Below the pieces are notes generated by a model. The model was not told the origin of the DNA. It did not search any database and saw only the letters and a program-made list of their open reading frames with translations. From an uncultured Blautia sp. (GTDB lineage Bacteria; Bacillota; Clostridia; Lachnospirales; Lachnospiraceae), in assembly GCA_900541345.1 (NCBI GenBank), contig UQJE01000025.1, forward strand, positions 1-28,827: a stretch of DNA of 28,827 nt, given 5' to 3'. Positions 22,627-28,827 of the stretch are shown here, in pieces. The position numbers and the translations under genes are program-made. Position 1 is the stretch's first letter. Every line of letters begins with the position of its first letter.

Positions 22627-24387
22627 TTAAATTTTATAGGGTAAATGCAGTATGACTCTTGTCCCTCTTCCCGGAAGACGTTTTATCCACATTCCATATG
22701 GCTCTCCGTAAAGATAAGAGATTCTGTCTCTCACATTGCTGATTCCTATATGTTTTCTTCCATTTTTCTCATATATAAGCTCCTCTCCCCGTTCAAAAGC
22801 ATCCAACCTTTCTTTTGAAATACCTTCTCCATTATCTTCTACCTCGACACAGAGAAAATTCTCTTTTTTATAAATACATACTTGAATTACACCTGGTTCT
22901 TCCATAGGTAAAATACCATGCAGAATGCCATTCTCTACAAGAGGCTGGATAATCGTTTTCGGTACAAGGCACTGTTTCATATTCTCTTCACATTTTATTA
23001 TTGCTTCAAAAACACCAGGATAGCGATATTTCTGAATATCAAGATAACATTGCGTAAGCATTAACTCTTTTTCTACAGTTGTTTCTATGTTTTTTTCTCC
23101 TAATCTCATAGTTTCCTGTAAACTGAAAATAAGAGCATTTGTAATTTTTACAACTTCTTTATTTTTGCCTGCTGCCGATAAATAAACAACTGTATTTAAT
23201 ACATTATATAAATAATGAGGATTGATCTGAGAAAGCATAATATCAAACTCCATATCTTTTGTGCGCTTCTCGTAGACACGCTGCTGCTCGATTCCCCTTT
23301 GAATTTCCTCTACCATATCGTTATAACATTGATACAATATCTCTATTTCATCTCCTGTGTGGACCATTTCCTGAACATGAAGTTTATTATAATGAGTCTT
23401 TTCCATTCTTCTTGAAAGAACTGTTACGGGATGTATAATCTGTTCCATAAGCCTTGATGTCGTAAACAAAATCGCAGCAAGAGAAATTACAAAAGATAAA
23501 CTGAAAAAGATAAATACAAATTTACATCTCTGCCATAAATACTCTGGTGTGATCATTACATACAACTTCCATCCGGAATCTCCTACATTATTACATATAA
23601 AATAATTGCCTTCTGCTTTTGAGCTTCCTTCTTCTATCCCACCTTTTTGTCTTTTAATTACTTTGCTGATTTCTCTGTTTTGATTTCCTTCATATAAAAC
23701 TTCATTATTATTTCCCATCAAGCAAATATTTTTTTGATTTTCCCCATATGTATCTACTTGTTTCAAAAAATATTCGAGATAAATTTCAAGATAAAGAGTC
23801 CCCTGTTCTTCTCCAAACTGGAATTTATTGTACATGGGACTTCTGAAGCACACAACAGGTTGGGATACCCAATTATCCACACCATAATAAGGCGAAGAAA
23901 ATATTTTTTCTTTATTTTTTATATAATCCTGCAGTTCTTTTATTTTCATTTTTTCTTTCATATATTCTTCCGCTGAATTAGGTCCTATACTGCAGTATTT
24001 TTTCCCATCTGCTAAGACTATAAAAGAACCGGCTACATATGTTCTAAGACTATTGTAAAAAACAAGCCGATTAGACATTTCACTTTCTTTTTTCACTTTA
24101 TCAAATGCAGCGCTTTCTGTTTTTTTTATATTCAGCACATTCTGCAGCTCTTCATCTGCTATAACTCCTGCTGCAAAATTTTGAATATCTTCTATCATAA
24201 ATTCCAGCTGATTTGTAACCTGATCCAACCCTGCCCTTTCCTCTTCAAGTACTTGTTTCCTCACAATTTTTTCAAAATATACATAACTTATAGCTGTACT
24301 GAATATCATGGAAACTGCCAGAACAAAGAAAATGTTTTTTAAAATTCTGCTTTTTAGCGACTTTTTCCTTAAATATCTTTTCTCCAT
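22627..24387 (-). CDS. YesM-type sensor histidine kinase
   Basis: A 586-residue membrane kinase. TM1 (about 18-38), a large extracellular Cache-like sensor (about 40-280), TM2 (about 289-309), a HAMP linker (about 310-365) and a His_kinase domain with the phospho-acceptor His391 in LSQINPHYLYN, then an HATPase with the N box QPLVENGILHG (481-491) and G box VEDNGEGIS. The LytS/YesM class pairs with AraC-type response regulators for polysaccharide-derived signals. The ATG at 24387 has AGGAG eight bases upstream and lies inside the end of the regulator gene (19-base overlap), so the pair is translationally linked. Likely signal: an extracellular galactoside or the loaded binding protein. Confidence 0.94.
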   Translation of the reverse strand: MEKRYLRKKSLKSRILKNIFFVLAVSMIFSTAISYVYFEKIVRKQVLEEERAGLDQVTNQLEFMIEDIQNFAAGVIADEELQNVLNIKKTESAAFDKVKKESEMSNRLVFYNSLRTYVAGSFIVLADGKKYCSIGPNSAEEYMKEKMKIKELQDYIKNKEKIFSSPYYGVDNWVSQPVVCFRSPMYNKFQFGEEQGTLYLEIYLEYFLKQVDTYGENQKNICLMGNNNEVLYEGNQNREISKVIKRQKGGIEEGSSKAEGNYFICNNVGDSGWKLYVMITPEYLWQRCKFVFIFFSLSFVISLAAILFTTSRLMEQIIHPVTVLSRRMEKTHYNKLHVQEMVHTGDEIEILYQCYNDMVEEIQRGIEQQRVYEKRTKDMEFDIMLSQINPHYLYNVLNTVVYLSAAGKNKEVVKITNALIFSLQETMRLGEKNIETTVEKELMLTQCYLDIQKYRYPGVFEAIIKCEENMKQCLVPKTIIQPLVENGILHGILPMEEPGVIQVCIYKKENFLCVEVEDNGEGISKERLDAFERGEELIYEKNGRKHIGISNVRDRISYLYGEPYGMWIKRLPGRGTRVILHLPYKI

Positions 24388-25892
24388 TTTTTATACTCCT
24401 GCGGCTTCATTCCTACATTTTTAATAAATATCTGGCTAAAATACTGACTTGTCTTATATCCCACTATTTCCGATACTTCCGATACATTTTTATCTCCCTG
24501 GGCCAAAAGTCTCTTTGCCTCCTCTATCCGCAGAGCTGTGAGATATTTTAAAAAGGTTGTTCCCGTCTCTTTTTTAAAAATCTGTCCAAGATACACTCCG
24601 TTCATCTGAAACTCTTCTCCTAAAGATTCCAAACTGATTTCTCTGCAGTAATTCTTGTTTATATACCGCATCATATCCACAACAATATTTGAATATTTTT
24701 TTTCAGTTCTTTCCTGTATTGTTTCAGAAATATAATTCATTTTTTCTATATAATAGTTTTCAACGTCCTGAATTTTATATCCGGCTTCACGTTTCTTTAT
24801 ATGTATGATTCCATGTCTGTCTTCCATCTCTTTTGCCAGATTATCAAGCACAAATAATAAATCTCTAAATCCTCTTAAATTTTCTCTTGGGTATCTTACA
24901 AGTTCAAATAAATAAGAAATAAAATCATCTGTCTTTTTTCCTTCAAAAATAATTCCACGAAGCTCTTTTTCTTGTTCATTCCATGAAATTTTTTCTTCTT
25001 CTCCCTTTTCTTCCAGACGTTCCAGAGCGTATATACAGCGTGGTTTCCAAAAAACCGAATAATGTATCATTCTGGACATCTTTTGAAAGGTTCCGCTTAT
25101 TTCCGCACGCTTAATTTCATTACTGTAAATAATATTAAAAGAACTATTCTCTTCCATACTAAAAGAAGATGCTATTCTTTTAGACGTATTTTCTATTTTA
25201 TTTACAAGCTCATAACGACTGTTTATATTCCCTATTTTATAAAGAATAATCGTATTTCCAGATGTTAGCGTCACATCTGAAACATATTCTATTTCCGCTT
25301 CTGTTTCCTGTGAACATTGCTGAATCCTTTCCCTTTCCTCATATAACCATGACAATTCATGGAATACTCCATTATGAAAAACAGGATTTTTATTAACCAA
25401 AATTAAAAAGAAACGATTTCCAAGCTCTTTTTCTTCTATCTCCGTTACATCTTCCATGTTATAAATTAACTGTTTCGCAAAGTATTTCTGATAAATTTTC
25501 TTTTTTCTTCCACTATCTTTCAGGCGTTCTTTTGCCTTTTCCAGTTCTTCTATAAGCTTTTCTTCACATAGTTCATGTTTTAAGAGATAATTAGAAACAC
25601 CGTATTCAAAACCTTTCTGTGCATATTCAAAATCTCTGTAAGCAGAAAGAAGAATTACCACCACATCCGGATTTTTTTCTTTTAATCTTTTTGTTAATTC
25701 AAGGCCATCCATTCCCGTCATTTTTATATCAGAAATTACGATGTCTGGTTTCTCTCTATCATATATTTCAAGCGCTTTTTTTCCGCTTCTGGCATGTCCC
25801 ACTACAGAAAATCCTTCCTTCTCCCAGGAAATCATGTTCTGTAAATAATCCATTGCCATTACTTCATCATCTACAAATAATACCTTTATCAT
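24369..25892 (-). CDS. YesN-type response regulator with AraC helix-turn-helix output
   Basis: A 507-residue regulator: receiver domain (1-120, acidic pocket VDDE, phospho-acceptor Asp55 in VISDIKMTGMDGLEL, Lys109-type KHE segment), a long linker domain (about 130-400), and two AraC-type helix-turn-helix motifs at the end (about 405-507, SLESLGEEFQMNGVYLGQIFKKETG and NVSEVSEIVGYKTSQYFSQIFIKNVGMKPQEYKKW). It heads the minus-strand locus and is expected to activate the transporter and hydrolase genes. A GGTGGGGG ribosome site precedes ATG. The 92 bases upstream show no confident promoter. Confidence 0.94.
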   Translation of the reverse strand: MIKVLFVDDEVMAMDYLQNMISWEKEGFSVVGHARSGKKALEIYDREKPDIVISDIKMTGMDGLELTKRLKEKNPDVVVILLSAYRDFEYAQKGFEYGVSNYLLKHELCEEKLIEELEKAKERLKDSGRKKKIYQKYFAKQLIYNMEDVTEIEEKELGNRFFLILVNKNPVFHNGVFHELSWLYEERERIQQCSQETEAEIEYVSDVTLTSGNTIILYKIGNINSRYELVNKIENTSKRIASSFSMEENSSFNIIYSNEIKRAEISGTFQKMSRMIHYSVFWKPRCIYALERLEEKGEEEKISWNEQEKELRGIIFEGKKTDDFISYLFELVRYPRENLRGFRDLLFVLDNLAKEMEDRHGIIHIKKREAGYKIQDVENYYIEKMNYISETIQERTEKKYSNIVVDMMRYINKNYCREISLESLGEEFQMNGVYLGQIFKKETGTTFLKYLTALRIEEAKRLLAQGDKNVSEVSEIVGYKTSQYFSQIFIKNVGMKPQEYKKWRKDI

Positions 25893-25984
25893 AATCCCCC
25901 ACCTTTTCCTTTTACTCTATCTTAAAAATATCATACTTTTTCTTTCTTTTCCTGACTGTAATTTATAGATTTTGTTTAAATTCT

Positions 25985-26230
25985 TTAGAAACGCTCCATC
26001 AACTCCAATTTTTTTCCTCTGGACATCTGTTTGATTTCATATTCCCTTCTCATAGCCTCTTCCTTCGTTGCAAAGCCTTCATAATACACAAGTGTTACCG
26101 GTCTTTTCGACTTCGTATACTTCGCCCCTGCTTTGCCGCTATTATGGGCTTTTATTCTCCGCGCCAGACAGTTTGTCCATCCTGTATAAAGACTTCCGTC
26201 TGCGCAGCATACTATATATGTGTAATTCAT
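25985..26230 (-). CDS. Small GIY-YIG nuclease-like protein (UPF0213 family)
   Basis: An 81-residue protein made only of a GIY-YIG domain. The motif appears as YTYIVCCADGSLYTGWTN (residues 3-20, with the second half YTGWT instead of YIG), followed by the conserved Arg (LARRIKAHNSGKAGAKYTKSKRPVTLVY) and the Glu-containing helix (TKEEAMRREYEIKQMSRGKKLELM). Many bacteria carry such stand-alone proteins; their cellular role is poorly known, with DNA repair suggested. AGGAG lies eight bases upstream. It looks monocistronic; the 170 bases between it and the next terminator hold no recognised gene and no clear promoter. Confidence 0.88.
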   Translation of the reverse strand: MNYTYIVCCADGSLYTGWTNCLARRIKAHNSGKAGAKYTKSKRPVTLVYYEGFATKEEAMRREYEIKQMSRGKKLELMERF

Positions 26231-26403
26231 ATTTCTGTCTCCTGAATCTTTTTATCACAGTTCCCATTCCCATATGTAAGAACAGCCGTCTATTCTTATA
26301 TTCAGACAGCCATTCCTGAAACACTCTATAAAAAGCAGTCAGCCAAAACTCGTATTTTTACAAAAGTATGGAACATTACGGAGTAATTTCCTATACCATA
26401 AAA

Positions 26404-26463
26404 ATAATAAAGCAGGTGGCTGAATCGCTGACTGCGAATTTTCTTACCCACCTGCTTTATTAT
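26404..26463 (-). terminator. Terminator of spoIIQ
   Basis: ATAATAAAGCAGGTGG (26404-26419) and CCACCTGCTTTATTAT (26448-26463) form a perfect 16-bp inverted repeat around a 28-base loop. On the minus strand it is followed by a T-rich stretch. It lies 29 bases after the spoIIQ stop. Confidence 0.85.
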
Positions 26464-26491
26464 ACGTAGATTTTTTTGTTTTGTGAATGCT

Positions 26492-27283
26492 TTACGGAAG
26501 ATAAGCAATCGGATCAATCGGTTTTCCGTCTTTTTTCATTGCAAAATAAAGATTGCTTCCCTCTTCACTGTAATATTTTGTTGGTGCATTCACATACCCG
26601 ATAATCGCACCTTTCTTTACGGTATCGCCTTCTGATACGTTCAAATCCTTTAACTGTCCATAAACCGCCTGATACCCATTACCAAGCTCCATTGTTACCG
26701 TTGTACCTGTTTTCGCCGTTTCTTCTACAGAATAAACCGTTCCATTTACAGCAGACATAACAGGAGCTCCCTCATCTGCCTGCACTGCGATTGCAGGGCT
26801 TAAACGGTACTGGTCGAGAGTTGGAAAATATACAGTGGAATCCATGCTGTAATCTACAAGAATATTTCCGTGAATCGGCCATTCCATTAATGTTTCTTCA
26901 GAAAAATTTACTTCCGGAAAATTTAATGGTGCTGCCTGTGGATTCGCTGCCGTTTCTATTGGAGTTTCTTCTGGCTCCTGTATTTTATCCACTGATTCTT
27001 TCTTTGTTTCTTCTATCTCTTTGGTATTCGTATTTTTTTCCATGCTTGCCTTTACCTTACTGGTATCTGCATCCACGAGAGCTTCCTCTTTATTTTCTTT
27101 TCTCTCTCCTGAAGTCCCTGATTCTGTATCGTATTCTTTTTCCGCTTTTTCTTTTACATCTTCATACATAATTTCATCTTTTGAGGAAGATGTACCAATC
27201 TGGTAAACTGTGATTCCCAGTGCCGCCATCACTGCCAGAACTGCGCCGTTTAAGATGATTTTTGCTTTTTTGTTGTTCATCAT
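26492..27283 (-). CDS. spoIIQ: SpoIIQ-like protein with degenerate LytM (M23) domain
   Basis: A 263-residue protein with one N-terminal membrane helix (about 8-28), a long charged low-complexity linker rich in Glu, Lys and Thr (about 33-115), and a C-terminal LytM fold (WPIHGNILVDYSM to DPIAYLP). SpoIIQ spans the forespore membrane and binds SpoIIIAH in the engulfment channel. The zinc ligands are gone: the HxGxD position reads LSPAIAV, and the HxH position reads NLYFA, so peptidase activity is not expected. Some SpoIIQ proteins are known to be inactive enzymes. Adjacency to spoIID supports the call. The start has AGGTG and GAAGGG upstream; the second ATG is equally possible. Confidence 0.88.
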   Translation of the reverse strand: MMNNKKAKIILNGAVLAVMAALGITVYQIGTSSSKDEIMYEDVKEKAEKEYDTESGTSGERKENKEEALVDADTSKVKASMEKNTNTKEIEETKKESVDKIQEPEETPIETAANPQAAPLNFPEVNFSEETLMEWPIHGNILVDYSMDSTVYFPTLDQYRLSPAIAVQADEGAPVMSAVNGTVYSVEETAKTGTTVTMELGNGYQAVYGQLKDLNVSEGDTVKKGAIIGYVNAPTKYYSEEGSNLYFAMKKDGKPIDPIAYLP

Positions 27284-27347
27284 ATTCCCTTCACCTCTGC
27301 TTATATTCTCTGTAACTGTCCGGGTTTTCCGCAGCTACTACTATGTT

Positions 27348-27376
27348 TCTGTATCTATAGGGTGTCCAGAATATGG
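27348..27376 (-). promoter_or_regulatory. Sigma-E-like promoter before spoIIQ
   Basis: On the minus strand CCATATT (27370-27376), a 14-base spacer and GATACAGA (27348-27355) resemble the B. subtilis sigma-E consensus (kmATATT-N14-CATACAnT) at 6/7 and 6/8 positions. In B. subtilis spoIIQ is sigma-F controlled, so this could instead be a chance match. Confidence 0.35.
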
Positions 27377-27391
27377 TTGTTTATTCACGTA

Positions 27392-28201
27392 TTAAAAAAG
27401 TTTATGTATGTTTTCCTGATTCATTTCCGGAAAATACGCAGTCAGGATTTCCTTATAATTTTTCCCTTCTTTTGCCAATTCATTTCCGCCATACTGAGAA
27501 AATCCAAGCCCATGCCCCTTTCCCCGGCACAGAAAACGAATCTTCCCATTCAATTTCTGCACAGTAAAATCAGCTGAAGAAAGCCTCATTCCACGGCGGA
27601 ATCCTTCCCCCTCCAAAAGCTTTCCATCTGCCTCAATACTCTGCACATATCCGGCGCTGTCTCTTTCTTCTATTTCAAATTCCTGGGGAAGCTGCCCTTC
27701 CTCTATGTATACGCTGGACAGATAATCCGGGGAATGTCTGTCCGCATTGCTGTCTACTGATTTCAAATATGTAAATTCCTGATCCCTGAAAACTTCTTCG
27801 CCGCTCCTTGTCTTTCCGCTGCTAATCTCATGATAAGGAACTGGTTTCAATTCTCCATTCCATAGCAACACTATATGTTCTGTATCTTTTACTGCATCAA
27901 TAAAGACTTTTTCTACCGTTCTTCTCTTTTTTCCCTGTTCTTTTAAAATATCGTAAAGACTTTCTCCTTCTTTTATTCTTCTATAAAGATTCGTTCTTGC
28001 AATAACAGCCTGTGCTTTTAGAGTTTCTTCTTCTTTGTCTGCGTCGATCTCCTCTGACAAAATAAAAGGAAGGCAGTCTTCTGCCTTCGGAATACGATTC
28101 ATCAGAGCAATTTCTTTTCCCTGAAATCCTATTACGGCAAAATAGGGTATTAAAAGAAGAGCTGCAGCTCTCCAGAATAAAAAAGAGATTTGATGTTTCA
28201 T
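27392..28201 (-). CDS. spoIID: Stage II sporulation protein D
   Basis: A 269-residue protein with an N-terminal membrane anchor (about 5-27) and the SpoIID domain: ETLKAQAVIARTNLYRR (59-75), Glu51 at the position of the catalytic glutamate, HEISSGKTRSGEEVF, and the C-terminal GKGHGLGFSQYGGNELAKEGKNYKEILTAYFP. SpoIID is the lytic transglycosylase that degrades peptidoglycan with SpoIIP and SpoIIM during engulfment. The ATG at 28201 (MKHQ) is preferred over a TTG three codons earlier. It lies upstream of spoIIQ, the arrangement seen in many Clostridia, and carries a sigma-E-like promoter. Confidence 0.94.
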   Translation of the reverse strand: MKHQISFLFWRAAALLLIPYFAVIGFQGKEIALMNRIPKAEDCLPFILSEEIDADKEEETLKAQAVIARTNLYRRIKEGESLYDILKEQGKKRRTVEKVFIDAVKDTEHIVLLWNGELKPVPYHEISSGKTRSGEEVFRDQEFTYLKSVDSNADRHSPDYLSSVYIEEGQLPQEFEIEERDSAGYVQSIEADGKLLEGEGFRRGMRLSSADFTVQKLNGKIRFLCRGKGHGLGFSQYGGNELAKEGKNYKEILTAYFPEMNQENIHKLF

Positions 28202-28227
28202 ATCCTGCAAATCCTGCTTTTTTCCCT

Positions 28228-28256
28228 ATTATATGCCTTTTTTTCAATATGTATGC
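28228..28256 (-). promoter_or_regulatory. spoIID: Sigma-E-type promoter of spoIID
   Basis: On the minus strand GCATACA (28250-28256), a 14-base spacer and CATATAAT (28228-28235) fit the sigma-E consensus (5 of 7, then 7 of 8) with exact spacing. spoIID is a known sigma-E gene in B. subtilis. The start codon is 27 bases downstream. Confidence 0.6.
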
Positions 28257-28268
28257 AACTCTGTACTC

Positions 28269-28625
28269 TTAAGGCGGAGATTCGCCTTCTTTCTCCAAAC
28301 ATGGCACTCTGATTCTACAGAGCTCTTTCTGCATTGAAAAGTTTGCTGTCACATTATTTTTCTGCAATGTCTCCTGTTTCCGAAACTCTTCCGTTACTAT
28401 ATGCTTCACTTTATTCGCATTTTCTCTTCCTTTTCCTGAAAGTTCATTTACATAAAAGTTTTCCACATCGTTCTCATTATTTACAGAAAGATTTCCACTG
28501 TTTCCACAGACTGAAGCTGTTAAAAGAACGTCTTCTCTTCTTTTACTTCCTGCAAAAAGAAGATTTATCACAAAACAAATAAACGCTGTAATTGCCTGAC
28601 AAAAGCTATCTTTTAAACTCTTCAT
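28269..28625 (-). CDS. Unrecognised small membrane-anchored protein upstream of spoIID
   Basis: A 118-residue protein I do not recognise. It has one hydrophobic segment near the N-terminus (about residues 9-26, QAITAFICFVINLLFAG) followed by KRRE, so it is probably a single-pass membrane or secreted protein. The rest is polar, with two cysteine-containing stretches (TASVCGNSGN, ELCRIRVPCLEKE). The start is well supported: GGAGG six bases before ATG. It lies 67 bases upstream of spoIID on the same strand, but the spoIID promoter between them suggests separate control. Its position hints at a sporulation role; nothing in the sequence proves it. Confidence 0.7.
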   Translation of the reverse strand: MKSLKDSFCQAITAFICFVINLLFAGSKRREDVLLTASVCGNSGNLSVNNENDVENFYVNELSGKGRENANKVKHIVTEEFRKQETLQKNNVTANFSMQKELCRIRVPCLEKEGESPP

Positions 28626-28751
28626 AAGAATCCTCCTTTTTTACAGCCTGTCCAATAAAGAAGTTCGCATCTTCCATATCTTTCTTAGCTACTATTATTT
28701 TATGCTGTAATTTAAAAAGTAGAACCTCTGAATATCAAAAAATCTGACAAA

Positions 28752-28782
28752 CAAAAAACTGGAAATCTTAATGATTTCCAGT
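28752..28782 (-). terminator. Terminator of tRNA-Lys
   Basis: ACTGGAAATC (28758-28767) and GATTTCCAGT (28773-28782) form a perfect 10-bp stem with a five-base loop, followed on the minus strand by TTTTTTG. It lies five bases from the tRNA 3' end. Confidence 0.9.
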
Positions 28783-28787
28783 GAAAA

Positions 28788-28827
28788 TGAAGCATCGGGG
28801 ATTCGAACCCCGGACAACTTGATTAAA
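28788..28827 (-). tRNA. tRNA-Lys (probable anticodon UUU), 3' part only
   Basis: The right edge cuts a tRNA. Visible on the minus strand are the end of the anticodon loop (TTTAA), the 3' anticodon stem TCAAG, the variable loop TTGTC, the T arm CGGGG-TTCGAAT-CCCCG, the acceptor half ATGCTTC and discriminator A. If the stem has the usual five pairs, the anticodon is TTT (Lys). The 5' part is off window. Confidence 0.8.

Noticed and set aside
26335..26435. GCAGTCAGC/GCTGACTGC 9-base inverted pair around the spoIIQ terminator
   Set aside because: Short, far apart (84 bases) and partly inside the loop of a stronger hairpin; probably chance.
26326..26517. 63-codon minus-strand frame between GIY-YIG and spoIIQ
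   Set aside because: It overlaps the spoIIQ end and runs through its terminator hairpin. No ribosome site or family resemblance.
28626..28751. CATAAAAT as a sigma-E -10 box for the small gene upstream of spoIID
   Set aside because: The sequence 14 bases upstream does not resemble a sigma-E -35, and no alternative sigma-A pair was convincing.
1..28827. CRISPR array, IS element, prophage or origin
   Set aside because: No regularly spaced repeats, transposase, integrase or phage structural genes were seen. The only mobility footprint is the tRNA-Gln duplication.

Overview
The window looks like chromosome of a low-GC, spore-forming Firmicute, most likely a gut Lachnospiraceae. The grounds are SpoIIQ, SpoIID and SpoVT, strong AGGAGG ribosome sites, a YesMN-type two-component pair driving a sugar ABC transporter with intracellular glycosidases, and an RHS protein of a type common in gut Clostridia. 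No phage, IS element or CRISPR array is visible. The only sign of mobility is a degenerate tRNA-associated insertion.

Layout. Positions 1-5239 (minus) hold a giant RHS/YD-repeat protein that runs off the left edge, preceded by a small XRE regulator (5348-5569) with its own promoter, a structured leader and operator-like repeats. Positions 5812-8895 are a minus-strand operon: ureidoglycolate lyase-like protein, SpoU/TrmH rRNA methyltransferase interrupted by an in-frame amber codon, acyl-ACP thioesterase and Gfo/Idh/MocA oxidoreductase. Positions 9008-10317 look like a 1.23-kb insertion at tRNA-Gln(CUG): an intact tRNA on one side, a 3' tRNA fragment on the other, and a Fic-family protein plus a perfect 21-bp inverted repeat between them. 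Positions 10436-12592 (plus) are nicotinate phosphoribosyltransferase and a VanY-like D,D-carboxypeptidase whose ribosome site lies in the preceding terminator stem. Positions 12594-13229 (minus) are SpoVT with a sigma-G-type promoter. Positions 13243-15034 (plus) are a hemolysin III/TrhA membrane protein and a cation diffusion facilitator.

Positions 15031-25892 (minus) form one carbohydrate locus. In transcription order it contains an AraC-type response regulator, a sensor kinase, a solute-binding protein, two permeases, a GH35 and a GH42 beta-galactosidase. The regulator pair would sense an extracellular galactoside. The transporter would import it as an oligosaccharide, using an ATPase encoded elsewhere. 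Both hydrolases lack signal peptides and would act in the cytoplasm.

Positions 25985-28827 (minus) hold a small GIY-YIG protein, then SpoIIQ, SpoID-type gene spoIID and an unrecognised small membrane protein, followed by the 3' part of a tRNA-Lys at the right edge. SpoIIQ and SpoIID belong to the engulfment machinery, and sigma-E-like promoters precede both.

The best candidates for something new are the Fic mini-island at tRNA-Gln, the XRE/leader/RHS module, and the terminator that contains a start site between pncB and the carboxypeptidase gene. All function calls are by reading motifs; no database search was possible.
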